Below, in pieces: positions 1 through 6,220 of a stretch of DNA of 12,729 nt; position 1 is the stretch's first letter; the number at the start of each line of letters is the position of its first letter. The DNA is from Lachnospiraceae bacterium (lineage in GTDB: Bacteria > Bacillota > Clostridia > Lachnospirales > Lachnospiraceae), in assembly GCA_016293925.1 (NCBI GenBank), contig JAEDCX010000070.1, forward strand, positions 1 to 12,729, in the 5' to 3' direction. A program made the position numbers and the translations under genes. Below the pieces are notes generated by a model. The model searched no databases, was not told where the DNA came from, and saw only the letters and a list, made by a program, of their open reading frames with translations.

Positions 1-1500
1 GCAGACGGCGAGGCCGGGCAGAGAGCGATTGCCGAGGCGGGCAGCATCATCCGCCGAGGCGGTCTGGTGGCATTTCCGACGGAAACGGTATATGGTCTGG
101 GGGGGGATGCCCTGAACAGTACTTCGTCCCGTAAAATATACGCAGCCAAGGGAAGACCGTCCGATAACCCGCTGATTGTACATATTGCGGATATGGATCA
201 TTTGGCGCCCATCGTGAAGAAGATACCGGATGCAGCCTACGTGCTTGCGGAACAGTTCTGGCCGGGACCACTCACTATGATCATGGAGAAATCCGATCTG
301 GTTCCCTATGAGACAACAGGAGGATTGGATACTGTGGCGGTGCGTATGCCCGATCACCCGGTCGCACTTTCTTTCATCCGGGAAGCCGGCGGATATATTG
401 CGGCCCCCAGCGCCAACACTTCCGGGAAACCCAGTCCTACTACGGGGAAGCATGTGGCGGATGATATGAATGGCAAGATTGATATGATTCTGGATGGCGG
501 CGCGGTAGGAATCGGACTGGAATCCACGATTGTGGATCTGACGCAGGACGTACCGATGATTCTCCGGCCGGGCTATATCACGCAGGCGATGCTCTCCCGG
601 GTGCTGGGGGAGGTCGGCGTGGACAGAACGATTCTGGACGCACATTCCGGACAGGCACCGAAGGCTCCCGGAATGAAATATAAGCATTACGCACCGAAGG
701 GTGATCTGACCATCGTCGAGGGGGATCCGGAAGGGGTGATTGCGGAGATTAATGCGCTGACGGACCGGGCTTCTGCTGCAGGCGAGCGTGTGGGCGTGAT
801 CGGTACCCGGGAGACGGTGGAACGGTATCATGCAGACAGTGTCAAATGTGCGGGCAGCCGTGGGGATGAGGCGTCAATTGCCCACAATCTGTACAGCATT
901 CTGAGGGCGTTTGACGATGAGGATGTGACAGTTATTTTCTCAGAATCCTTTACGACGCTCGGTATGGGACAGGCTATTATGAACCGCCTGCTGAAGGCGG
1001 CGGGACATAAAGTAATAGAGGTATCCGGCACAAAACCGGAAGGAGTAAATCACAACAAAGGAGTTAGGAATATGGTAGCAATCGGAAGCGATCACGGCGG
1101 TTTTGACCTGAAACAGGCAATCATCCAATATTTTGAGGAAAATGGAATCGAATACAAGGATTACGGATGCTATGACAAGAGCAGCGTCGATTATCCGGTA
1201 TACGGGAAAGCAGTTGCCCATGCAGTGGCAGACGGGGAGGCGGAAAAAGGGATTGTTGTATGTACTACGGGACTTGGCATCTCCATGGCTGCCAACAAGG
1301 TAAAAGGGATTCGCTGCGCAGTTTGTGCAGATACCTTCAGTGCGAAGATGACCCGCCTTCATAATGACGCCAATGTGTTGTCGCTGGGAGGAGGAATCGT
1401 AGGTCCGAATCTCGGAGTTGAGATCGTGAAAACATTCCTGGAGACAGAGTTCTCGGGAGAAGAGAAACACAGCCGCAGAATCGCACAGTTAGAGGATTGA
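1..1500 (+). CDS. sua5-rpiB: Threonylcarbamoyl-AMP synthase (Sua5) fused in frame to ribose-5-phosphate isomerase B; 5' partial
   Basis: The frame is open from base 1, so the true start lies upstream. The GTG at 67 is the internal Val of a GLVAFPTETVYGLG motif, not a start. Numbering from the first codon in the window, residues 1 to about 215 are the YrdC/Sua5 catalytic domain: PTETVYGLG near 26-34, KGRPSDNPL near 50-58, SANTSGKP near 137-144, GLESTIVDL near 172-180. The Sua5 linker (APGMKYKHYAP) sits near 222-232 and the Sua5 C-terminal domain ends near residue 342. By family knowledge this enzyme makes threonylcarbamoyl-AMP from Thr, bicarbonate and ATP for tRNA t6A37. After a linker of about 16 residues, Met358 begins a complete RpiB of 142 residues: GSDHGG, a catalytic-type Cys in IVVCTTG, the HND motif, and a SRRI tail. 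RpiB interconverts ribose-5-P and ribulose-5-P. Both domains look intact. In Bacillus subtilis the corresponding genes ywlC and ywlF are separate, with the arginine phosphatase gene ywlE nearby; that gene is not between them here. Confidence 0.93.
   Translation, partial: ADGEAGQRAIAEAGSIIRRGGLVAFPTETVYGLGGDALNSTSSRKIYAAKGRPSDNPLIVHIADMDHLAPIVKKIPDAAYVLAEQFWPGPLTMIMEKSDLVPYETTGGLDTVAVRMPDHPVALSFIREAGGYIAAPSANTSGKPSPTTGKHVADDMNGKIDMILDGGAVGIGLESTIVDLTQDVPMILRPGYITQAMLSRVLGEVGVDRTILDAHSGQAPKAPGMKYKHYAPKGDLTIVEGDPEGVIAEINALTDRASAAGERVGVIGTRETVERYHADSVKCAGSRGDEASIAHNLYSILRAFDDEDVTVIFSESFTTLGMGQAIMNRLLKAAGHKVIEVSGTKPEGVNHNKGVRNMVAIGSDHGGFDLKQAIIQYFEENGIEYKDYGCYDKSSVDYPVYGKAVAHAVADGEAEKGIVVCTTGLGISMAANKVKGIRCAVCADTFSAKMTRLHNDANVLSLGGGIVGPNLGVEIVKTFLETEFSGEEKHSRRIAQLED
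1057..1074 (+). promoter_or_regulatory. Internal Shine-Dalgarno and ATG for the RpiB part of the fusion
   Basis: AAAGGAG at 1057-1063 is followed after 8 bases by ATG at 1072-1074, exactly at the first residue of the RpiB domain (MVAIGSDHGG). The spacing is ideal, so free RpiB could be made by internal initiation as well as the fused protein. A small hairpin (TCCGG 1024-1028 with CCGGA 1036-1040) lies just upstream in the linker. Confidence 0.7.
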
Positions 1501-1528
1501 TTCCGGTACAGACAGGAACTTGAGAAAC

Positions 1529-1546
1529 GGGAGGGTAAAGGTTATG
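1529..1546 (+). promoter_or_regulatory. Ribosome binding site deciding the upp start
   Basis: GGGAGGG at 1529-1535 lies 8 bases before ATG 1544. It favours that start over the TTG at 1520, which would place this site inside the coding region. Confidence 0.7.
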
Positions 1547-2173
1547 GCAAAGGTAGTGATTATGGATCATCCGCTGATCCAGCACAAAATCGGTTACATC
1601 AGAGGCAAGGAGATCGGAACCAAGGAGTTCCGCGAGACCATCAGTGAGATTGCGATGCTGCTCACATACGAAGCCACAAGGCATCTCGAACTGGAGGATG
1701 TGGATATTGAGACACCGATCTGCAAGACTACGGTCAAAAGACTAAAAGGCAAGAAGATGGCTATAGTGCCGATTCTGCGCGCCGGTCTCGGCATGGTGGA
1801 CGGTGTTCTGGAGATGATTCCTACGGCGAAGGTCGGACACATCGGTCTGTACCGTGATCCGGAAACCAAGAAGCCCGTGGAGTATTACTGCAAATTGCCG
1901 GCAGAGTGTGAGGAGCGAGAGGTATTTGTCGTGGATCCAATGCTGGCAACCGGAGGATCCGGAGCGGATGCCATCAGCATGCTGAAGGAGCGGGGCTGCA
2001 AGAAGATTCATTTCATGTGTATCATCGCGGCACCGGAGGGCGTGAAGCGGCTTCAGGAAGAGCATCCGGATGTGGATATCTATATCGGTGCGCTGGATGA
2101 GAAACTGAATGACCATTGTTATATTGTTCCGGGTCTTGGGGATGCCGGAGACCGTATTTTCGGAACCAAATAA
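1544..2173 (+). CDS. upp: Uracil phosphoribosyltransferase
   Basis: This enzyme joins uracil to PRPP to give UMP and pyrophosphate in cytoplasmic pyrimidine salvage. The 209-residue product matches the usual family length. It carries PILRAGLGMVDG at residues 76-87, the PRPP-binding loop DPMLATGGS at 131-139, and the C-terminal uracil-binding stretch YIVPGLGDAGDRIFGTK. I chose ATG 1544 over an in-frame TTG at 1520 because GGGAGGG at 1529-1535 is correctly spaced for it and MAKVVIMDHP is a typical family N-terminus. It follows the sua5-rpiB frame after 43 bases with no terminator, so co-transcription is likely. upp next to rpiB and upstream of the atp genes also occurs in Bacillus. Confidence 0.97.
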   Translation: MAKVVIMDHPLIQHKIGYIRGKEIGTKEFRETISEIAMLLTYEATRHLELEDVDIETPICKTTVKRLKGKKMAIVPILRAGLGMVDGVLEMIPTAKVGHIGLYRDPETKKPVEYYCKLPAECEEREVFVVDPMLATGGSGADAISMLKERGCKKIHFMCIIAAPEGVKRLQEEHPDVDIYIGALDEKLNDHCYIVPGLGDAGDRIFGTK

Positions 2174-2194
2174 ACAGTACCCGGGAGTGAACGG

Positions 2195-2674
2195 ATGAAA
2201 AGACAGGATTATATCACTTGGGATGAGTATTTTATGGGTGTTTCCAAATTGGCGGGCATGCGTTCCAAGGATCCGAATACACAGGTAGGAGCCTGTATCG
2301 TCAGCGAGGACAACAAGATTCTGTCCATCGGATACAACGGTTTTCCGAGGGGGTGCTCGGACGAAGCGTTTCCCTGGGACAGGCAGGGAGACCCGCTGAT
2401 GACCAAATACGCATATGTGACCCACAGTGAGCTGAATGCGATACTGAATTACAGGGGCGGCAGTCTGGAGGGGACGAAACTGTATGTTTCTCTTTTCCCG
2501 TGTAATGAATGTGCGAAAGCAATTATTCAGGCGGGGATTAAGACAATCGTCTATGCAGACGATAAATATGCAGGAACGGATTCCACCATCGCTTCTAAGA
2601 GAATGCTGGATGCGGCGGGTGTGGAATATCACCAATACAAACCAAGCGGCAGAGTTGTTAAGATTGAAGTGTAA
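2195..2674 (+). CDS. comEB: dCMP deaminase (ComEB-like cytidine/deoxycytidylate deaminase family)
   Basis: The enzyme deaminates dCMP to dUMP, feeding dTMP synthesis, which fits its place beside upp. The 159-residue product shows the zinc site of the family: His77-Ser-Glu79, where Glu79 is the proton shuttle, and PCNEC at 102-106 with Cys103 and Cys106. The substrate-side motif GYNGFPRGCSD lies at 46-56 and is typical of dCMP deaminases rather than cytidine or tRNA adenosine deaminases. GGGAGTG at 2183-2189 is the ribosome binding site, and the gap from upp is 21 bases. The His-Ser-Glu form replaces the more common His-Ala-Glu and is tolerated in the family. The gene symbol follows the B. subtilis homologue; a competence role is not implied. 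Confidence 0.92.
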   Translation: MKRQDYITWDEYFMGVSKLAGMRSKDPNTQVGACIVSEDNKILSIGYNGFPRGCSDEAFPWDRQGDPLMTKYAYVTHSELNAILNYRGGSLEGTKLYVSLFPCNECAKAIIQAGIKTIVYADDKYAGTDSTIASKRMLDAAGVEYHQYKPSGRVVKIEV

Positions 2675-2712
2675 CAGACAAATGACAGTCTCATGTCATG
2701 ATGACGGAAGAG

Positions 2713-2727
2713 AGGAGCCGGAAAATG
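2713..2727 (+). promoter_or_regulatory. Ribosome binding site deciding the start of the SleB-domain protein
   Basis: AGGAG at 2713-2717 is 7 bases before ATG 2725. The upstream in-frame ATGs at 2698 and 2701 have no comparable site, and starting there would only add a charged leader to the signal peptide. Confidence 0.6.
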
Positions 2728-3897
2728 ACGCATAAAAGAATACGTGGTTTTCGCAGCAGAGCATTGCTGATGGCTCTGATCGTGCTGATGATGGCGTTTC
2801 CGCCGATCAACAGCGTGGGCAAGACCACACAGCAGCAGCTGAATGAAGCGGAACGGGAAAAAGAAAACCTGCAGAATGAACTGGATGAGAAAAACGAGGA
2901 GATCGACGGATTAAAAGGAAATATCAGTGCTCTCCAGCGCAAATTGCAGGAATTGAATACGGAACTGGAAGAAGTCAGCGCCAGGCTGGAAGACCTGGAA
3001 CAGCAGATTATACTGAAAGAAACGGAGATTGAGGTGGCGACGGAACAGCTGCGGATTGCCATTGAGACCAAGGAACAGCAGTATGCGGATATGAAGGCGA
3101 GAATCCAGTTCATCTACGAGCGTGGCGAAACGGTTTATCTTCAGGTTTTGTTTGAGGCAAAGAGTTTCTCGGATCTGCTGACAAGAGCGGATTACATTAC
3201 GAAGCTGGAGGAATATGACCGTAAGATGCTGACTTCGTATGAAGAGGCCTGCGCTGATATTGAGAACCGGAAAGCGGATCTGGAACTGGAATGCCGGGAG
3301 CTAGAGGAGCTTCGGGAAGAGGCCAGACAGGAACGGGAACATGTGGAGGAGATTATCGCATCCACCTCCAATTATGTTGCGGTATATAAAGATCAGGTGG
3401 AAGAGGCAGAGCGCGCTGCCCGGGAATACGAAGAGGCGTTGCGCAAAAAAGAAGAGAACATTGAATATCTGAAGAAGAAACTGGAGGAGGAGAGGCGCCT
3501 GGCAGAACTGGCGGCCAAGGCAACGACGCGGGACATCTCTTCCGTTACGTTTGAGGAAGGCGACCGGTATCTGCTGGCGAATCTGATTTACTGCGAAGCC
3601 GGCGGAGAGATCTATGCCGGTAAACTTGCGGTTGGGGCGGTGGTTATCAACCGTCTGCTGAACGGTGCTTTTCCGAATACCATCTATGGTGTGATTTACC
3701 AGAAAAATCAGTTTTCGCCGGTGGGAAGCGGCAGATACGCATTGGCACTGGCGCAGAACAGGGCAACGGCCAGCTGTTATCGGGCGGCGGACGAGGCGAT
3801 GTCAGGAGCCACCAATGTGGGAGGCTGTCTGTTTTTCCGTACACCGACCCCCAGTAAGACGCCGGTTTATGTGATCGGAGGGCATATTTTCTATTAG
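2725..3897 (+). CDS. Secreted coiled-coil cell wall hydrolase (PcsB-like N-terminus, SleB-type C-terminal domain)
   Basis: This is a 390-residue exported protein predicted to act on peptidoglycan. Residues 1 to about 32 form a signal peptide: a basic start (THKRIRGFRSR), then a hydrophobic run rich in Leu, Met, Ala and Val. Residues about 35-265 are Glu/Lys/Leu-rich heptad sequence predicted to be a long coiled coil. It is interrupted near 125-165 by a segment (YERGETVYLQVLFEAKSF) like the coiled-coil domain of PcsB. Residues about 278-390 match the SleB/CwlJ hydrolase family: LIYCEAGGE with likely catalytic Glu291, GAVVINRL, QFSPVGSG, and the terminal GGHIFY. SleB proteins are lytic enzymes first known from spore cortex, but such domains also occur in vegetative cell wall proteins. 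I prefer ATG 2725, preceded by AGGAG at 2713-2717, over in-frame ATGs at 2698 and 2701. It lies 50 bases after the dCMP deaminase gene and is last before a terminator. The exact substrate is not known. Confidence 0.88.
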   Translation: MTHKRIRGFRSRALLMALIVLMMAFPPINSVGKTTQQQLNEAEREKENLQNELDEKNEEIDGLKGNISALQRKLQELNTELEEVSARLEDLEQQIILKETEIEVATEQLRIAIETKEQQYADMKARIQFIYERGETVYLQVLFEAKSFSDLLTRADYITKLEEYDRKMLTSYEEACADIENRKADLELECRELEELREEARQEREHVEEIIASTSNYVAVYKDQVEEAERAAREYEEALRKKEENIEYLKKKLEEERRLAELAAKATTRDISSVTFEEGDRYLLANLIYCEAGGEIYAGKLAVGAVVINRLLNGAFPNTIYGVIYQKNQFSPVGSGRYALALAQNRATASCYRAADEAMSGATNVGGCLFFRTPTPSKTPVYVIGGHIFY

Positions 3898-3989
3898 CAG
3901 AAGCCCGGTCAATCCGCTCCGGCGGTTTTGCAGACGGGTGATAGCGGGAAACATAGAATGAGAGATACAGAGAGAACGAGAGATACAGT

Positions 3990-4027
3990 AATCCCCGGAA
4001 TCGATAAACAGATTCCGGGGATTTTCT
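3990..4027 (+). terminator. Rho-independent terminator between convergent genes
   Basis: A perfect 13-bp stem pairs 3990-4002 (AATCCCCGGAATC) with 4011-4023 around an 8-base loop, followed by a short T-run to 4025. It ends the sua5-to-hydrolase cluster. It abuts the stop codon of the minus-strand gene (4026-4028) and could act in that direction too, but the minus-strand exit has no T-run, so termination there is probably weaker. Confidence 0.85.
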
Positions 4028-4502
4028 ACATATATTTCTTCAACGGACTGATCAGTTCCTCAAATCTTCCTTTGTAGATAAGCGTTGTCAGCCTGTTAAG
4101 GCTGCGAAGACACCGCAGAACCTGCTCCTCGGTGATGAGCTGCTGTTCCCTGGCGTCGGCGAGCTCGTCCAGATCCACGACTTCCACTGCGCCGTTGGGG
4201 CGAATCTTCACATCTGCCAGAAGATCCAGGGTGGTCAGAACGGATCTGTCCTTGTTCCAGATATACTCCACGATATCACAGTACCACAGATAGAGACTGC
4301 CATCGGGACGGAGGAAACAGCCGATCTTGTAGCCTTCCTGTAGAAAATAGCAGGAAAAGCCGTGATCGAAGGTGGTCTTCGCATGGAGGGAAACCCATTT
4401 GGTTATGACAACATTGTCATCTGCATAGAGGATGATATCGTCCTTTAGCAGTATGTTTTCGTTCGGAATCAATCTTCGACGATAGAGAATCGGCTCCTGC
4501 AT
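4026..4502 (-). CDS. DUF402 domain-containing protein
   Basis: The 158-residue product resembles the DUF402 family, which includes B. subtilis YgaC (a nucleoside tri-/diphosphate phosphatase) and RNA-binding FAU-1-like proteins. Family features seen are WYCDI at 73-77 (like the YCN or YCDI motif), then DLLADVKIRPNG at 93-104, and the acidic VVDLDELADA at 108-117 that corresponds to the metal-binding D-x-D-E region. It is cytoplasmic, with no signal or membrane segment. The C-terminal helix (residues about 120-156) fits the end of the family. AAAGGA (complement of 4512-4517) precedes ATG 4502-4500. It is transcribed alone, opposite to both flanking operons, from the promoter at 4575-4603. Family membership is fairly likely; a phosphatase activity is only possible by analogy. 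Confidence 0.8.
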   Translation of the reverse strand: MQEPILYRRRLIPNENILLKDDIILYADDNVVITKWVSLHAKTTFDHGFSCYFLQEGYKIGCFLRPDGSLYLWYCDIVEYIWNKDRSVLTTLDLLADVKIRPNGAVEVVDLDELADAREQQLITEEQVLRCLRSLNRLTTLIYKGRFEELISPLKKYM

Positions 4503-4574
4503 ATAAGTATGTCCTTTCTCGTGATGACAGGCACCGGTATGCCCTGCCGTCAGGCCATGATATGTGTTTCTTCA

Positions 4575-4603
4575 ATACTACTTTCGACATGTGCAAAAGT
4601 CAA
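4575..4603 (-). promoter_or_regulatory. Sigma-A-type promoter for the DUF402 gene
   Basis: Read on the minus strand, TTGACT (complement of 4598-4603) is followed after 17 bases by TAGTAT (complement of 4575-4580). The -35 matches 5 of 6 and the -10 matches 4 of 6. The start codon lies about 70 bases downstream. Confidence 0.55.
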
Positions 4604-4623
4604 TACAATTACGTGTTTTCTGC

Positions 4624-4652
4624 TAGACATAACAGGTAATTATGAGTATAAT
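4624..4652 (+). promoter_or_regulatory. Sigma-A-type promoter of the atp operon
   Basis: TAGACA at 4624-4629 (5 of 6 matches to the -35) and a perfect TATAAT at 4647-4652 are separated by exactly 17 bases. Initiation about 7 bases after the -10 would fall near 4659, at or inside the AAAAGGAG (4656-4663) that serves atpZ. The leader would then be only about 17 bases long. Confidence 0.7.
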
Positions 4653-4675
4653 TGTAAAAGGAGTTTTAGGCATAT

Positions 4676-4936
4676 ATGAGAAAGAGAAAACCACAGAAAT
4701 ATTCGGGAAGCGTTTTTCAGTCCTTCACTATGATTCTGCAGTTCGGAATCAATATGCTGGTACCGATCATTGCCTGCACGTTTCTGGGAATTTTCATTGA
4801 CAGGAAGTGCAATACTTCTTTCTGGGTGATCATTCTGTTTTTCATCGGTGCACTGGCCGGTGGCAGAAGCGTTTACAAGTTGTCAAAAGGAATCTACGGC
4901 GATGAAGCAAAAGACGATCCAAAAGATGGCCGATAA
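4676..4936 (+). CDS. atpZ: AtpZ-like F1Fo ATP synthase accessory membrane protein
   Basis: This small 86-residue protein has two predicted membrane helices, about 18-41 and 49-69, joined by a short polar turn containing DRKCN. The basic N-terminus and charged C-terminus are both probably cytoplasmic. Size, topology, the GIFIDRK and GGRSVYKL segments and its position at the head of an atp operon fit the AtpZ family (ATPase_gene1). In other bacteria AtpZ, with AtpI, is associated with the ATP synthase and has been proposed to help assembly or carry Mg2+/Ca2+. AAAAGGAG at 4656-4663 is the ribosome binding site, with a rather long 12-base gap. Its 3' end overlaps atpI by 35 bases. The family is likely; the exact role is inferred. 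Confidence 0.8.
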   Translation: MRKRKPQKYSGSVFQSFTMILQFGINMLVPIIACTFLGIFIDRKCNTSFWVIILFFIGALAGGRSVYKLSKGIYGDEAKDDPKDGR

Positions 4937-5438
4937 GGGCTTGATCAGTAAAGAATTGTTGGCGGAAGCCGGAATTCTGGATGAGGATGAGGCAGCAGAA
5001 GAAGAGATCGTGCTTGTTCCCGTGACAGAACATGTCACGTTGAAGCAGACCGTGCAGGAGATGATGATTGTCATGGTCCTGTGGCTTGCGGTAATTGAAC
5101 TGGCGGGAATCTGGTGGTTTGAAGACAAGCTGGGAATCGGTCTTGGATTTCTCGCAGGTGTTCTTGTGGCGGCAGCCATGGTGGTGCACATTGCGTGGAC
5201 GCTGGATTGGGCGGTTGATCTGGAAGAGAAGGCGGCCAAAGCCAAAATCCGTCTTCATGCAATTCTCCGGTATCTGGCGGTGGTCGGCATATTTGCCTTG
5301 ATACTGTTTACAGGAGTCCTAAATCCGATCGCGGCGTTTGTCGGGATACTGGCATTGAAAGTTTCGGCGTATTTACAGCCGCTAACTCATAAGGCGTTCA
5401 AAGCGTTTTCGGAACGCAGAAAACGAGAAAAGACATAA
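4902..5438 (+). CDS. atpI: ATP synthase subunit I (AtpI) with an acidic N-terminal extension
   Basis: The 178-residue product has four predicted membrane helices at about 53-72, 77-100, 119-139 and 141-160 and a basic tail (ERRKREKT). This layout is that of AtpI, which helps assemble the c-ring. The first 48 residues are soluble and acidic (DEDEAAEEE near 28-35). They make the protein longer than the roughly 110-130 residues usual for the family. I chose ATG 4902 because AAAGGA at 4886-4891 precedes it. An in-frame ATG at 4848 lies deep inside atpZ without a ribosome binding site, and ATG 4926 is a possible shorter start. It overlaps atpZ by 35 bases, so translation of the two is probably coupled. 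Sequence conservation in AtpI is low, so the call rests on topology and context. Confidence 0.78.
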   Translation: MKQKTIQKMADKGLISKELLAEAGILDEDEAAEEEIVLVPVTEHVTLKQTVQEMMIVMVLWLAVIELAGIWWFEDKLGIGLGFLAGVLVAAAMVVHIAWTLDWAVDLEEKAAKAKIRLHAILRYLAVVGIFALILFTGVLNPIAAFVGILALKVSAYLQPLTHKAFKAFSERRKREKT

Positions 5439-5445
5439 TTAGGAT

Positions 5446-5461
5446 AGGAGGTGAGAGTATG
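5446..5461 (+). promoter_or_regulatory. Near-perfect Shine-Dalgarno for atpB
   Basis: AGGAGGTGA at 5446-5454 is complementary to nine bases of the 16S rRNA 3' end, 4 bases before ATG 5459. It suggests high translation independent of atpI. Confidence 0.75.
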
Positions 5462-6187
5462 GGACAAGGTATTTTGTTATCCGATGGCGTTGATTTTATG
5501 ATCAAAGGCGTGTTCAAGTATCGTTTCTTCGGACACGAAGTCTGGATAACAACGACACACATCTGCATGCTGATTATTCTGGCCTGTCTGATTATTTTCG
5601 CGATGATAGCCGGCCATAAGATGAAAAAAGCACAGGAAGTACCCACCGGTTTCCAGAATGTCGTGGAACTGATTGTGGAGAAACTGGACGGTATGGCGCA
5701 CAGTACCATGGGAAGCAGCGCGAAGAAATTCGCCAATTACATCGGAACGGTCTTTATCTTTATTCTGATCAGTAACTTCTCCGGTTTGTTGGGACTACGT
5801 CCGCCGACAGCAGATTATGGTGTCACTTTACCGCTTGGTATTATTACTTTTATGCTGATTCATATCAATCAGTTCAAGTATAACAAGCCGAAGGCAATCT
5901 GGAAAGACATGTGTTCCCCGTTGCCGTCCTGGCTGCCGATCTGGCTGCCAATTAACATTATCAGTGAACTTGCCGTCCCGATTTCTCTGTCACTGCGTTT
6001 GTTTGCCAACGTATTGTCAGGAACGGTTATGATGGCACTGGTTTACGGTCTGCTCAGAATGGTCGCAATCGCATGGCCTGCTGTGCTGCATGCATATTTC
6101 GATCTGTTCTCCGGAGCAATTCAGACATACGTATTCTGTATGCTGACCATGACATATATCAAGAACCAAATTGGAGAAGAAACTTAA
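5459..6187 (+). CDS. atpB: F1Fo ATP synthase subunit a
   Basis: Subunit a forms the ion half-channels of Fo beside the c-ring. The 242-residue product has several membrane segments: about 32-52, 93-112, 122-138, 164-200 and 206-234. The essential arginine of the family is Arg180 in SLSLRLFAN, and the final helix carries the usual FDLFSGAIQTYVFCML pattern. The N-terminal section before the first helix is short, as in other Firmicutes. It follows atpI by 20 bases. The coupling ion cannot be read from this subunit by eye; the c subunit is more informative. Confidence 0.97.
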   Translation: MGQGILLSDGVDFMIKGVFKYRFFGHEVWITTTHICMLIILACLIIFAMIAGHKMKKAQEVPTGFQNVVELIVEKLDGMAHSTMGSSAKKFANYIGTVFIFILISNFSGLLGLRPPTADYGVTLPLGIITFMLIHINQFKYNKPKAIWKDMCSPLPSWLPIWLPINIISELAVPISLSLRLFANVLSGTVMMALVYGLLRMVAIAWPAVLHAYFDLFSGAIQTYVFCMLTMTYIKNQIGEET

Positions 6188-6200
6188 GCAACTTAATTTT

Positions 6201-6220
6201 AAGGAGGATTTTTTATTATG
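6201..6220 (+). promoter_or_regulatory. Strong ribosome binding site in an A/T-rich leader of atpE
   Basis: AAGGAGG at 6201-6207 is flanked by A/T-rich, apparently unstructured sequence (CTTAATTTT before, ATTTTTTATT after). Such a leader would suit the high c-subunit output needed for a multi-copy ring. Confidence 0.65.

Noticed and set aside
67..69. GTG as a start codon for the first gene
   Set aside because: It encodes the Val of the conserved GLVAFPTETVYGLG motif, and the frame is open back to base 1. The gene is cut by the window edge.
1024..1040. Hairpin TCCGG/CCGGA at the Sua5-RpiB junction as a terminator
   Set aside because: The stem is only 5 bp, has no T-run, and lies within continuous coding sequence.
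940..1470. Minus-strand open frame opposite the Sua5/RpiB junction
   Set aside because: It is antisense to recognised coding sequence and has no motif or ribosome binding site of its own.
1742..2635. Long minus-strand open frame (about 297 codons) opposite upp and the dCMP deaminase gene
   Set aside because: It lies wholly antisense to two well-recognised genes, has no family resemblance, and spans their junction. It is a by-product of codon use on the + strand.
3960..3988. Direct repeat GAGAGATACAG (3960-3970 and 3978-3988)
   Set aside because: Only two copies of 11 bases are present in purine-rich intergenic DNA before the terminator. This is not a CRISPR array or a recognised element.
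4530..4556. Partial inverted repeat around GGCACCGGTATGCC in the divergent region
   Set aside because: Only four base pairs are perfect and flanking matches break down, so it does not support an operator call.
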